Of a stretch of DNA of 64,000 bases, positions 34,301 to 48,100 are shown one piece after another. Both the position numbers and the translations under genes were made by a program. The stretch comes from Oegoconia quadripuncta. Taxonomy: Eukaryota > Arthropoda > Insecta > Lepidoptera > Autostichidae. The stretch lies in assembly GCA_949316235.1 (NCBI GenBank), contig OX438741.1, positions 39,942,067 through 40,006,066 of the forward strand, in the 5' to 3' direction. Every line of letters begins with the position of its first letter. The stretch's first letter is position 1. A model generated the notes under the pieces. The model was not told where the DNA came from. It saw nothing but the letters and a program-made list of their open reading frames with translations, and searched no databases.

Positions 34301-37300
34301 AAGTGTCACTATGTCAAAACTACATTAGCAAAAAAAGATTATTATAAAATTTGTGACTACCTGAATGATAAACACGCTTGGTGTACTCCGACTAGCTCCC
34401 AAAAATTATAAAATTGTATTGTATTAGTTGTATAATTTTTATAAAAAAAAAGTAGACAATGATCCTGTGGGTTTCTTGCGCCGCTTCTTTAACAGATGAT
34501 TTCACTTTCCGAAGCGGTAGTAGCTTGGACATACAGACTGACAGATAAATGCAATAAGCCCTCCTATTTCCAGTAGATTTAAATTGACATTCAACAAATG
34601 ATATCACGTATCTTACGTTGAAATAAATGCTTGAAGTTTGAAATATGAACTATCTATGTTGGACTACAGGGCCCCAATCGTGTTATTTTACAACGACTAC
34701 AGCTGTAACGGAACGTTTTTGGAAAACCAAACTAAACTAAACCAAAAGGTTTAGTTCATGTAAAAAATGGTATCGCGCTATTTTTTAATCGCTGACGTAA
34801 CCAAAGTAAAGTAAACGCATTATTTCCGTTTAAATGATTAGCGCGATACGAAACGTGTTTGACGTCAAGTTTTAGTAATGGTTTACTTTTGATATTATCG
34901 CTCGAACTTGGCGAGATTGTCACCCAATTTATACTGGATGTTATCGTCGTCGTGCGACCTAGATAATTGCATGAGTAATATTAAGTAAATAAATAAGATA
35001 TGCAATATCTCGCTGCACGCGGGGAAATATTCAATGTTTTGTGTAGGACGCGCCGACCACGTGCTATCGATAAAAGTTACATAGAAATTGACGCATGCGC
35101 TGCAAAACAGTTACGAAACTGTCAATAGTACCGCACTTATGCGAATAATTCGTTAATGAGGGTAAAAAATAATAATAGAAGGTATTGGCAAAGGTAGTTT
35201 TTTTTTAACCATCATCGAATAAAGCCTTAATTGCGTCATTTCGCGGTCGCTTTTGTAGCCTCTTTCAATAATTACATCATTAAATAAATAAAGAAAACTT
35301 GGGGAAAATATGAGTTCCAAATAAATTTCGCATGATAGGAACCCTACGAATCACAACAGTCGCATATAAAAAAAAAAGAGCGCGGCGTTTTTCAAAAAAA
35401 AAATAACTAGCTATGCCACCCATGTATTTGACGACCTGTTTGGTGTAGAATCACTACACCAAACAGGCTAACTCTGGCTACTATACCAAAACGTTGCGGG
35501 TTCGAATCCCGCTGGGGGCATATGTTTGATGAATACGGACATGACGTGTACCCGAGTTATGGATGTTTTTATTTATAATAAGTATTTATTTACAAAAAAA
35601 AAATGTATTTATGTAGTATATCAACCATCTGGTATCCACAACACAAGCCTATAGTTGCTTAGTGTGGAACTAGATGGCGCTGTGTGAATGTCTAAAGATT
35701 TTTTTTTTATTTATATTCAGGGTAATTACAATACTGTGGGTAGTCTCTTCATACTGACTTATTATTTATTTCTATTCATAAAATTTGTTTTTGCAAAGAC
35801 TTGTCGATATCATATGTATGAGCGCGGTGCGCATCACTATGCGATGCCATAACACACATAAGGGCAAATGAGCGCGCAATTTGCGCTGCTGTGCTCACAC
35901 ATTTTAGAGCCCCGCGTGCAGCAAAATGTTCCCAATAGTCACAATTTATATCTGAGATTTAGTTTTAATCATAATTTTTATATTAATAATAATTTTCAAA
36001 ATTTTGTATGTCTTTGTTCAGATGAACTAAATAAGTTTTACTATGGGACCAACTCTGAAATCGAGGAAAGGTCAGCTGTTTCATACACTTCTGTTGAGTC
36101 GTTGTGCTTTTCTACGAAACAGCTGGTTTTTCCAGTAAACATAACTTCCTACAATCTTAAAGGCCGTGATTTTTTGCACATGTATAGAGTACCTGTCAGT
36201 GATAGAATAAAAATGTTTTGTAATAAATCGGTAGCTTGCTTTAGATATAGTATAAGTATTTAGTAATAAAACAGACAATTACCATAAAATTACCACTGTG
36301 ACATTCATTAGAAGTCCTGTAACTATTTAAAAAAAATCGATCAATTCTTTATATTGGGTCTTTACCTATGAAATTGAAGTTTTTTTTCCTCGTTAATCAT
36401 ATGTACCAATTCCTGCGATTTTCAAAGCTATATCCGAATTTGTTTTTTATTTGGAAAATGGAATGTTATTTCAAGGTTTCACATGAAATATTTTTTTATG
36501 TCAGGGCAAAACATCACATAATAAAAAAAATTGGAACTAAACTCTTTTCATGTGCTTCCCATAATCATTTCTTAGATTCGCTGAAACTTTTATAAAGCGG
36601 TTACTTTTAAAAATTAACGCTTCCTATACTTAACTTAATGTTATCCGATAATACACACAAAGTTTAGCTAAATTTGGATTTGCCGTTCCCAAAAATAAAA
36701 TCAAAAATGTTTGTATGGAGAAAACAGTCTTAATGAAATTCTTCCTACAAAACGCCAATTTCATAGGTCAAAGGACCTAATATTTACGAAAATTTATACC
36801 GAGGGCAAATATCACGACTCTATAAACCATCAACCATCTGGTATCCACAACACAAGCCTATAGTTGTTTAATGTGGAACTAGATGGCGTTGTGTGTATGT
36901 CCATGGATACTTATTTATTATTTATTATTATTATTATTATTTTTTTTATGCACGACGGGTTCGTAGTTGACCTCAATCACACCTGTTGTTAAGTGAAGAT
37001 GAGGTCGAAGGTGGAAGCGTACTGGTACTAACCCGGAAACCCTAACACATTTGGGGGACTGGCTATCTTATCTCTGACAACCGGAACACAACAATGCTAT
37101 TAACATTGCTGCTTGGCGGCAGATTTAGATAAGATGGGGGTAGCTAGCCAGGCGGACATTTTAATATGCCCTACCACCAACCAAATTATTATTATTTTAA
37201 TAAAGTCTTTTTAGAAAATATAAAGTAGCCATTGGTAAATTTTTTAGAAAATTGTTTTACAACGCAATGAAGTCCACAGTGGTAACTTTCATTTAATAAT

Positions 37301-40300
37301 GTAGGTTTTATAACTAAATACCTTTACTATACAAAAGCTACAGAATGGTTCAGAATGGTTAGAATACATTTTTATTATATTACCGCATGCTCGTTTGCCG
37401 GCCTCTCATAAAAAAAAAAAAAAATTACTGATGGGTTCTCTATTCCTTCCTCTACAAAAAAATACGTATTTTTCTGGACAATGTTGTGTAAAAATACAAA
37501 ATTTTGAAGTTTGATTAAATCTACATCCAGTATACGTACGTTTCATAGAGAAAACAACAAAACGATGTGGACTTTGCATTCAATTGTTATTCACTTCAGT
37601 TTAGGGTTACATAACCCAAAAGAAGCCTTAGGCCTCATGTTTGTATACAAGGTTTCTATGCTGTCCGACGCCGCGCCGGATCGCGGCCTTCACCGTCTTG
37701 CTAGTTGGGTAAAGTGCCATGTTTCATGTTCACTCTTAAATAGAAAAAAATATTATCGCCTTTTGGTATATACAGGGCGGAAAAATCATTTTAAATCTTT
37801 AAGATAGATTGTTTTATTTAAAAGGATAAATAAATACGCTTGCCTCCCTCGGGAATCGCACCAGCTAAAAATTCAAAAAACAAACACTAGCTAATTTACT
37901 CTACTAGTCGATACAGTCAATGATAAAGATTTTCTCCAAGAAATATGAGGTCATACACTCTCCTATCGTACAAGTTATCGTCAAGGGCTTTAATCATCAT
38001 CACCTAGCGAGAACGGTTCACTTTCAACAAGTAAAACACACGTTATAACTCTAATTACCAAAGATATTCTATGTGGAACTAGTTTGCTAATTAATCTCTA
38101 AGTACCCTCTTGAAGACTTAAGACAATCGTTTCATGGGTAATAATAACTCTATGCACATTAGATGGGGGGGGGGGGGGGGGTTTCTACGAGCGTCTCGTA
38201 GGCATTGTTAAGCAAATGCTACGGAGAATTTTAGGTCGCGCGTCAGTTTCACTCACGGGGTTGCAGACTGTGCTGTGCGATTGTGAGGCGACGATTAATA
38301 GTAGACCTCTTACGTATTTGAGCCACAGGTCAGACGAATTGGCCCCTCTAACTCCGGCATACTTCATACAACCCTTGTCTGTTAGCGCGGTTACTGACTT
38401 GGATGAAATAAATGGCAAATCTCTCAATTTCAGGACCAATTATTGTCAGAAGCTTTCTCACCGTTTCAGAAGTGAAGGTCTTGTGATGAAAAGTTTAAAA
38501 ATAGAAATTTAACTTTGCGATACGGGGCTGAATTTTGAAATTCGAGCGAAAATTTTGGACATCTTTTGTATTAAACAAAAGTATCAAAAATTATTTTTTT
38601 TATTTCTAAAACCAAATGTTTATCGGAGAGATTTTATCCTGAACGTCCTATCGATTAGTAGAATAAAGCAGTAAGTTTATTTTTTTGAATTTTTAGCTCC
38701 CCAGAATTTTAACCGCCTCCGTGGCTCAATGTAAACAACATTGGGTTTACGATGCAGAGGTCGCGGGTCCGATCACCAACGGGGTACATGTTTAAGTACT
38801 CGGTTTGGTTGGTGGTAGGGCATTTTAAATGTCCACCTGGCTAGCTACCACCATCTTATCTAAATCTGCCGCCAAGCAGCAATCTTAATAGCATTGTTGT
38901 GTTCCGGTTGTCAGAGATAAGATAGCCAGTCCTCCAAATGTGTTGGGGTTTCCGGCTCAGTACGCTTGTCAAGGTCAAGTGATTGAGGTCAAGTACGAAC
39001 CCGTCGTGCATAAAAAAAAAACTGGTTCGATTCTAGTGTGACGCAAGCGAATTTGAATGCAGTTTTGTTTCTTTTTAAAAACAAAGGAATGTTTAAGTAA
39101 AATAATCTATGTTAAGGATTTACGTGGTTTCCCTTCGTGGCTCATTGATTTTTTCCACTCTGTATGCAGAAAAATAGCACTACAAATTGAACGAGCCAGA
39201 AATTGCCAAAACAGCCGACTTCATCCGTCGTATCATAATAATGTTTTTTGAGATCTATCGCTAAATTTGGTACCAAAGCGACCGAGAAGTAAAGAGATCA
39301 AACTGAAATGAAAAGGTAGGGACTCAGCAGATTTGCTGATTTTCAGTCCCCCCCCCGTCCCCCCCCCTCCCCTCCCCAAGTAGATTAGTTGCTGCCACCA
39401 AGGAATTAATTACTATTACTCTATGAATAAAAAACATTATCTAAAAGTAAACAAAAACGAAAATCTATATCTAAAATCAACTCAAAAACAACTGCAATAA
39501 ACCATAAAAAGCTAGACACGAGAAGGTATAATATAGGAACGAGTACGACATTGGAACCTTCAAGAAACGAGCCTACACCTTCCTCAAAGGCCGGCAACGC
39601 ATCTGTGACCCTTTTGGTGTTGCGGGTGTCCATGGGCGGCGGTGATTGCTTTCCATCAGGTGACCCGCATGCTCGTTTGCCGCCCTCTCATATACATATA
39701 TATAAAAAAAAATGTATTTGGTCAAATTGATAGACGTTTCGAGTTATCATAATTTACTTCTAGGGCGCTAGTGATACCAAATTCAACGATTGACCCTAAG
39801 CAAGCTAAAAGGCAAATTTTTAAAATCTTAACAAAATTTATATGAGATCACTCTAATAGTAAAATAAGCATTTAAGGCGCAAGAAATTGTAAGGTATATG
39901 CACGGTAAGATTTAAATGTTAGGGTCGTACTCTGAAAACATCTTTAGTGACAGCCTTGACGGTAAGTATATCGAATCTTAAAAGTGCTTTAAAGTCCGTA
40001 TTAATAAAATAATCTAGATCGACGTGAACAAATCGAATCAAAAATGGTATATAAGCTATGAGCCATTTGTGCTGTTGCAGCACACGCACATGCGTTAGTG
40101 TTACAAAATTATGTTTGCCATTTTGAACTAATAAAATTTAGATATAATTAGCATAAATTTAAAATACAAAGAGTTTCTCCTGCGGTCAGTGAAGGGACAA
40201 AGTGACCAATATACCATGCGTACCATACCAACGCTATCCTCTATTGAAATAGCTGTAGCCGAATTCAGCTGAAAATGGTTTGGGTAATCGATTTTTTTTG

Positions 40301-43300
40301 ATCGAATTCGATTATGGTTCTTTGGCGAAAGTTGTTCGCATTCAAGAGTGACGTCACCTGTTAATGGGAATTACACGTATTCAAATTCACCCAAGTTTAT
40401 ACTTATTATTATTATTAACCCTTTTACACTTAAGTTGGTACTTGAGATACTCTTGCGTATTTAAACAGTATAAAAAAATGAATTGAGATTGAGTTTTGAT
40501 GTCAGTTTTAAGATTAGTTTATTAATACGGCATAAAAGAATATGTTTAGGAAAATTCACCATTGATCCGACGTAAGGGTGGTTGGGGATTCCGCAAAGGT
40601 CCAGTAGATATTAAAAATTGATCTATAAATAAATTGTAAAACGAAAGGTTATCATATTTGTAACTATTTGGATAATTAGCAAGCGTGGATACAGGCAGGT
40701 AGGTGATTCAGTCTCATCCAACTTCTTCAAATATTGGGTCTTTTCTTTACTATGAAATTGGAGTTTTTTTCTTCGTAAATCATAATGAACCAATTCCTGC
40801 GATTTTCAAAGCGATATCCAAATTTGTTTTTTATTTGGAAAATGGAATATTATTTCAAGGTTTCACATGAAATATTTTTTAATTTCTGGGCTAAATCACA
40901 TAATAAAAAAAAATTGAACAGAGCTCTTTTCATGTGCTTCTCATAATCATTTCTTTTTTTTTTTTTTATTAGAATGGGATCGCTCTTTACCTTGACTCTT
41001 AGATTCACTGAAACTTTAACAAAGCGGTTACTTTTAAAAATTAACGCTGCCTATACTTAACTTAATGTTATCCGATAATACACACAAAGTTTAGCTAAAT
41101 TTGGATTTGCCGTTCCCAGAAAAAAAATCAAAAATGTTTGTATGGAGAAAACAGTCGTAATGAAATTCTTCATACAAAACGCTAATTTCATAGGTAAGGC
41201 CCTAATATTATAAATGCGCAAGTTTGGATGTTTCTTTGTTCATTGTTCAATCACGGCGAAACGGATGAACGGATTTGGATGAAATTTGGTATATACGTAG
41301 AATATACCCTGAATTAAGATATAGGATATTTTATATTCCGATAAAGTGAGTAACGCAGGCGAAGCCGCGGGCGGAAAGCTAGTTATAAAATATATAATTT
41401 TCCTTGTTTGTTCAATCACAAATTGTAACATATAACCTACTTAATAAGAGATACTTTCCCATTCAACGTAATAACATCAAGCCAAGATATATTTGGTACA
41501 TGTATACCAACCTAGTTAATTTTTTTAATCACCCTTGCATGAGTACGTTGCGTGACAAAAATGAAACTTGCCAGTATTAAAAACTCCACTTAGCATAAAA
41601 ATAAACTATGGTAGAAAAATAATGTTTAAGTAGGCAGGTCAGTGCTAGGCCAATGTCACTTAATAAATCTATTGGAGATTTTTAAATTAGCCATTCAATT
41701 ATACCGGTGAGTTTTATTACAGTTGATATACAAAATCTTCCTTTCAATAAATTTAAAGATAGGTACTATAAAACAGAAACTTATTAAGAAAGCATATTAC
41801 AAAATATCAGATTATTTAGATGATAAACATTCATGGACATGAACAGCCCGTTCGCGTAACAAGGCTATTTCACAATTAATAATGAAATATTATAATATAA
41901 AATAATAATTAATAATTTTGTAACATAAAAACCTTTTTTTTTAAAGAGCAACCTCTCGAGTTTCTTGCTTGTTCTTCTCAGGGGAAAAGTGGCTTTTGAA
42001 CAAGCAGTAGCTTAAAAAATGTAAAATCTGACTATTTTAAGTGTATACCCTGTGTAGGTGGTACCTACAAAATAAAGCATTTTTTGATGATTTGATTTTG
42101 ATGAATTATTTTTTGTTCAAAACCATCATCGAATAAAGTTTTCGTGTCATTTGACGGTCGCGTATGTAGCCTATTCCATATAATTACATAATTTTATTAA
42201 AAAAAAGAACTTGATGATAATATATTATAAGGGCCAAATAAGTTTCGCATTATAAGAACGCTACGAATCCCGCCGCTTCCCGCCAGTCGCATATCAATGT
42301 CCGGATGGCATGTGAGTCGAAGATGGTTTTGAAAAAAAAAAAAAAATACCTATGCGAATAACTTATATTTCACTTAATAAGCTCCATTTTTTTCCTGTCC
42401 GATTTTACAGAAAACTGTGCTGCTCAGTGGCGAATTAGTTAGGTTATGTTAATAAATAAATAATAGTACTTAGATTAAGCATAAAGTGGTGTCTTATGTC
42501 ACTTATGCTGAGCGAAATGAAGGATTCTGTAGTTAATTCCCAAACGTAGTGATTATGGTAAGAATCCTGAATGAAGCAAAGGATTCAAGTCTGCCCAAGG
42601 CTAAAACACTTTTATCCCCGATTTATACATCAACTATGATATATGAATTTCGCGGTAAAAATCACGGATCGAAAGTCACCGATTTTTTCTTTAGATATTT
42701 AGTTCATTAGGTAAAGGAAAGTCAATAGCTAAGCCATACAGCCAAGGTTTTTGTTAAATATTTTTTATAAGAATAATGTCTCTTTGATTTTTGGGGATAT
42801 AAATTATTAGCTTTCCGCCCGCGGCTTCGTCTGCGTAGAACAACTATATCGCGGAAATTTGTTTTTCCCGGGATGAAAAGAATCGGGATGAAAAGTATCT
42901 TATGAATCCAGGGTACCTATATTCTACCTATATACCAAATTTCATCCAAACCTGTTCATCTGTTAGCAACAAACAAACATCCAAACTTTCGCATTTATAA
43001 TATTAGTTAGATAATCATAGGTTTTTTTTTTAAATCTTACTTTATTTTGGGATTTTTATCCTCTTGGATATGTCAATCCCATTGTACCTAACCTAAATAG
43101 CGACAGAGAGAATTATTGGTGACAAACGTTCATCAGACTACACAAAGACAATGTTGCTTCAGATGTAGGAACAACTAGTAAGATAATCATAAGTAAAGCA
43201 GTCTCTGCCTATGAGAATAAGGATTCCAGTAACACGTGACCACAGGAAGACCCACTTAATATTGAATAAACTACAATTTAGCAATACTTTTTTAATTTTG

Positions 43301-45149
43301 GGTACTATTTGGAATTATTTTAGCATAGTTTTTTGACATTGTCAAAATAGGCGAATTCCACTGAACTAAGGTCCGTACCTATTAATAAATCATTCTCAAG
43401 ATTAAGAACAGTCTTGTGACTGGTCTCAAGTAAACGTGTTGATTAATAAACCTAACTTGAGACCTGAAACGCGCGTGCTTACTCAAGCAGTACTCACTTG
43501 AGAGTTTCACGTATTAATAAATGAAACTCAAGACTATCATACATTCGCCGCTGTGGCGAATACTTGAGAAGTGATCTCAGCTGAGTAGACCTCAAGATTT
43601 ATTTATAAATTAGTAGGGAGCTTGAGATAGCGTCAACTTCTTAAGACGCATCTCGGTTGATACAGCCTCAAGACTTCTATTGAGATTGATTTATTGATAC
43701 GGGCCTTAGTCACCATACAAAACAAATTATACTGATTGATGTCCACCTTCTCCACGCTTATTTATCATCCAAATAGTCAACAATTTTATAACAATCATAA
43801 AAGCATTTTAAACTAAAATACCTGTAATCATAACTAGAAGACCTGTAATCATTGAGTTAGAGTACCTATTAACCTGTGTACCTGCCCTGTTCACAGCACG
43901 CACAATCTACTGCTACGAGTGCGATAGCTGGACAGACTACCGCTGCAAGGATCCCTTCAATTACACAGCACTGCCCCGCGATCAGCCCCCTTTACAGACC
44001 TGTAACGGTTGTTGCGTGAAAATGGTGCGGTACTCGAAGAGCCGTAAGTATGTTTTAACGAGTTGATATATCACTTATTTAACCTTTTTTTTTATTGTAT
44101 TAAGGGAGACTGACTTGTGTGGAGGAAGGAGGAACTCCGCAATGTGGAAGTACATTAATAAGGTTGTAGGGTTCAGAAAAGACTGCGTCGGAAGGCAGTT
44201 CCATGCCTTAAGCGGTACGCATTATGAATGAATGTTCGTTATAAAGGTAAAAATAATAATAATTATTATTATAATACAATTTATTATAAAAAAAAATCAC
44301 AAATAAAAAACTAGCCCCAAGTCTCTGGTTGGTGGAAAGGTACCCAGAAGGCTGGCCGCATTGCCACGATGTATAGCGAGGCTGATTCTCTGACCAAAGT
44401 ATTGGCCAGCCCTCCGATCGTGGGATGCATCAACCAGACGCTCAGATAACTCCCTAAAAAGAGTGTGAGCACCCGGTCCCCACGGCCCAAGCGTTTACAC
44501 CAAACGGCGCAAAAAAAAAAATATATAAATAAATATTTCGGACACTTACACCAATTATCTAGTTCCAAACTAAACAAATCTTGTACTATGGATACTTGAT
44601 AACGGATAAACATACATAAATATTTATGTAAACATCCATGACTTCGCAATAAATATTCGTATTCATCAACACATCGTCATTTCTTAATGACCCCCCCCCC
44701 CCTTCTCCCAAAATTGACGTCATTACTAGTTTGACAAAATAAAACATTGCAGATTTGAGAAAAATAGGGTATTATATGATTAAAACACTTGGTTATAGAA
44801 TCACCTTTTATTATTTTTACTTTGGCAATAATCATTGATATAATATAACTACTTATTTTTTTACTTTTCTTTGGATAACTCCCACGGAGTTTTCACCCAT
44901 TCTTTTAATTTTGAAGTGGGGTTTTTTAAATAGATACACTGATTCTTAAAGAAGGTTTATATGTATAATACATGTAAGTACCACGGGCGAAGCCGGGGCG
45001 GGCAGCTAGTATTTTACTAGGTGTGCTGGAAGAAATTTCTTTTTAGAAATAATCTTTTTGTATGTGAAAAATGAACTATAAATAAATAAATAAGAATGAC
45101 GTCAAAACACCCCCCCCCCCCATCTATCATTTACTGTCATCCGCAGACC

Positions 45150-45183
<34 letters not shown>

Positions 45184-48100
45184 TTTAGAATGACGTAATA
45201 TATGGACGGCCCCTAAGGTATGGAACTCACTGCCCGCGTCGGTTTTTCCCGACACTTACAACCTTGGGATCTTCAAGTCTAGAGTGAATAGGCATTTAGG
45301 CACTGAGTGCGCGTGATACATCTTCGGCTACATCGTTACTTTCCATCAGGTGAGATTGTAGTCAAACGCGAAAACAGTTTTTAATAAAAAAAAAAGTATT
45401 ACGAGTATGCAAGGTAAATGAAACATACACATTATGTGCATCGTTTCATGTATATTTACAAGCATGATTTTAACAAATCATAAGCTTTTCTAACAGGACC
45501 TTTTTTTAGTTTAGTTTTAAATGATTTAGGCACAGTGTCACTTTTTATATCTTGAGGAAAACTTAACTAAATATGGGTGGAATCAATCAATCAATCAATC
45601 AATCAAAATATTTTATTTCTTAGGATAAAATTATCACTTGAAAACGTCACTATTAATATTAATATTACATTATAGTTTAAATTTACTGCTCATTCACAAA
45701 GCTCTCTCCCCAGAGAAGAACGAGCAAGAAACTCTAGGGTTGCTCTTTTAAACAGATTATAGGTTGCGATTTGATAATTATATGAATAATAAGACAGCTA
45801 TGTCCATGCTTGCTTATCATTCAAATAGTCAGTGGTTTTATAATAGCCTTTTGTTAATAATTTCTGTTTTATGATTGCTTTAAATTTATTTAAAGGCATA
45901 TATTTTGAATGTCTACTGGAACCTTATTATAAAAGCGTATACATTGGCCTTTGAAGGATTTACTAACTTTGTGAAGTCGGCTAACATAAACAGATAACTG
46001 GTTCTTATTCCTTGTATTAACATTGTGCCTATCGCTATTTTTAGCGAATTAAGGTTATATATTTTTTTTGCATATAACAAATTCTCATACATGTATTGAG
46101 ATGCCATTGTTAAGATATTAATTTCCTTAACTTAAGAGACTCTCTAGGTCCTAATTTATAAATGGCACGAATAGCCCGCTTCTGCAGAACAAAACTCATA
46201 TGTATGTCAGCAGCGTTTCCCCACAACAATATGCCATATGACATCACACCCTCCCCACGCTTAGTAGTCCGAAGATGTAATGGCGATGGTGGAATAAGAT
46301 TATGTAATTCCAACGTACATTGACCGACATGCATCCTGTAAAAGACTGTGAGACAGGCGACCTTCCCATGTCCATGTCTTCCCATTTGCATACGAGTATT
46401 TTATACCGAAAGAAAATTAATGGGTCCCCCCTGCTATCAAACACGAATTTACACTACCCCGAAAAACGTTTGACCGAAGAACGGTTGATCGAAAGCCGAG
46501 TACATTGCGGAGTTTGTTCATCTTTAAAAGTTTTAATTAATGTGAATTTTCGAGTGACTCCAATGATTGATTTTTTAAGGTAATGACAAAAGCTACAGAT
46601 GTAAAATTTGATCAATGGTTGCTTGACTATATTATCCTAATAAATTTTAACTAGAAACACGATTGCAAAAACTTTTCTCGATAAATAAATTTTACAAAGT
46701 CAACCCTTTAAAAACAGTTTTTTGTAAAACATGTGCACTATGAAATTATTAGGTATCGCACTTTTTTACTTCGTTTACAATTTTTTACTCCGTTTAAATA
46801 TGTAACAGTTACATTAAAATGTATTATATAGGGTCTAATAAAATTAACCCGTGAAACTTTGTCAATTGCACTGTACGTGCAATTGACAAATAAAATAATA
46901 TATTCATTAAAAACACTAGCCTTAAAAATTTTGTATCCGAGTAAAAAAATAAATGTAAGTGCAAATGAAAAACAAATTAACAGACTTACTTCATTTCGAT
47001 TGTACCTTATTTTATCAATGACAAAAAAAGGCAACGTTCATATGGAAGACGCCAAAGGGGGTGACGGGGCACAGGGCGCAACCAATCACAGCAAGTCGTG
47101 TGGTCACCTTTCGACGTCTTCAAAGATACCGCGGCACATGTTTGTGTGTTGTGGCAATGTACTTAGAGCGCCAAGTCACAAAATTGACATTTCTAAATTT
47201 TATTTTTTTAATAAAATCTGTTAACTTTAATGTTTTATTTTTTCGTAATAGGTACATCCTATACATACACTCTGCAACGTTTGTCTGGTTAATTTTGTTA
47301 GACCCTATATAGTAAGTTATAATAATTATAACGAATGCAACTCAATAGAAACTAACCCGTCAGTCGCGAACCGCGATGTATTGCTCGTTAGCTCCGCCCA
47401 CTTGACGCTAGGACAAAATTCACATAATTGTCTTAAAACCAACTGCGCAAGTACTCGGCTTTCGATTAACCGTTCTTCGATCAAAAGTTTTTAGAGGTAG
47501 TGAAATTCGATATACCATTATTACACAACCCAAACTTGGATCGCGAGAGAATATCGATATTTTAATATATCGATATACAGTACCTAGGTACAGAGGTCAG
47601 CCAGACGACAACAACGGTCCATAGTTATTTATCCAATTGACAGTCTAAAAAAGGAATCCGTATTTGGACCATAGCATTAAAAATTCAAACGGGTCGACCC
47701 CAGAATTTTCTGCTCAAGCCTTATCCATATCATTTGCTAACTAACACGTATCATTTTTAACTCCAGACGAAAAACGACTTGACCTCATCCAGTGCTAACC
47801 AGGCGGTTAGCAGCACAGGTGTGCTGTACTATAAAACAGAAACTTATTAAGAAAGCATATTATAAAATATGAGATTATTTAGATGATAAACATTCATGGA
47901 CATAAACAGTCTGTTCGCATAACCAGGCTATTTCACAAATAATAATGAAATATTATAATATAAAATAATAATTAATAACTCTCGAGCTTCTTGCTTGTTC
48001 TTCTCAGGAGAAAATTACCTTTTGAACAAGCAGTACCTAAAAAATGGAGCTTTTGGGAGCACTGAATACCAGCGCTGCGATTCGCCGCACATGAGCTGAG

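Larger units (their letters stand above)
33859..34802. mobile_element. DNA element with ~130-bp inverted arms, filled with other repeats
   Basis: The left arm (about 33859-34012: AAAATAGCGCGATA, AAAAAGTTCCGTTCGAGCGG, GGGGTCCTGTACTCCAACAT) and the right arm (about 34650-34802: CTATGTTGGACTACAGGGCC, TATCGCGCTATTTTTT) are inverted copies. Between them are an RTE 3' piece, a MITE-7 relative and a LINE end, all apparently later insertions. No transposase is visible. Confidence 0.7.
36140..37400. repeat. Unclassified repeat U, copy 1 (carries three insertions)
   Basis: 36140-36350 (TCTTAAAGGCC, CTGTCAGTGATAGAATAAA, AATCGGTAGCTTGCTTTAGA) and 37200-37400 (TTTTTAGAAAATATAAAGTAG, CAACGCAATGAAGTCCAC) correspond, in the same order, to 62690-63310. 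The intervening 36352-37190 is MITE-2, a SINE-B 3' end and a SINE-A. The class of the host repeat is unknown. Confidence 0.65.

Noticed and set aside
35868..36263. 131-codon open frame on the plus strand
   Set aside because: It is among the longest frames in the window, but there is no domain, the last third lies in repeat U, and no splice or promoter context supports it.
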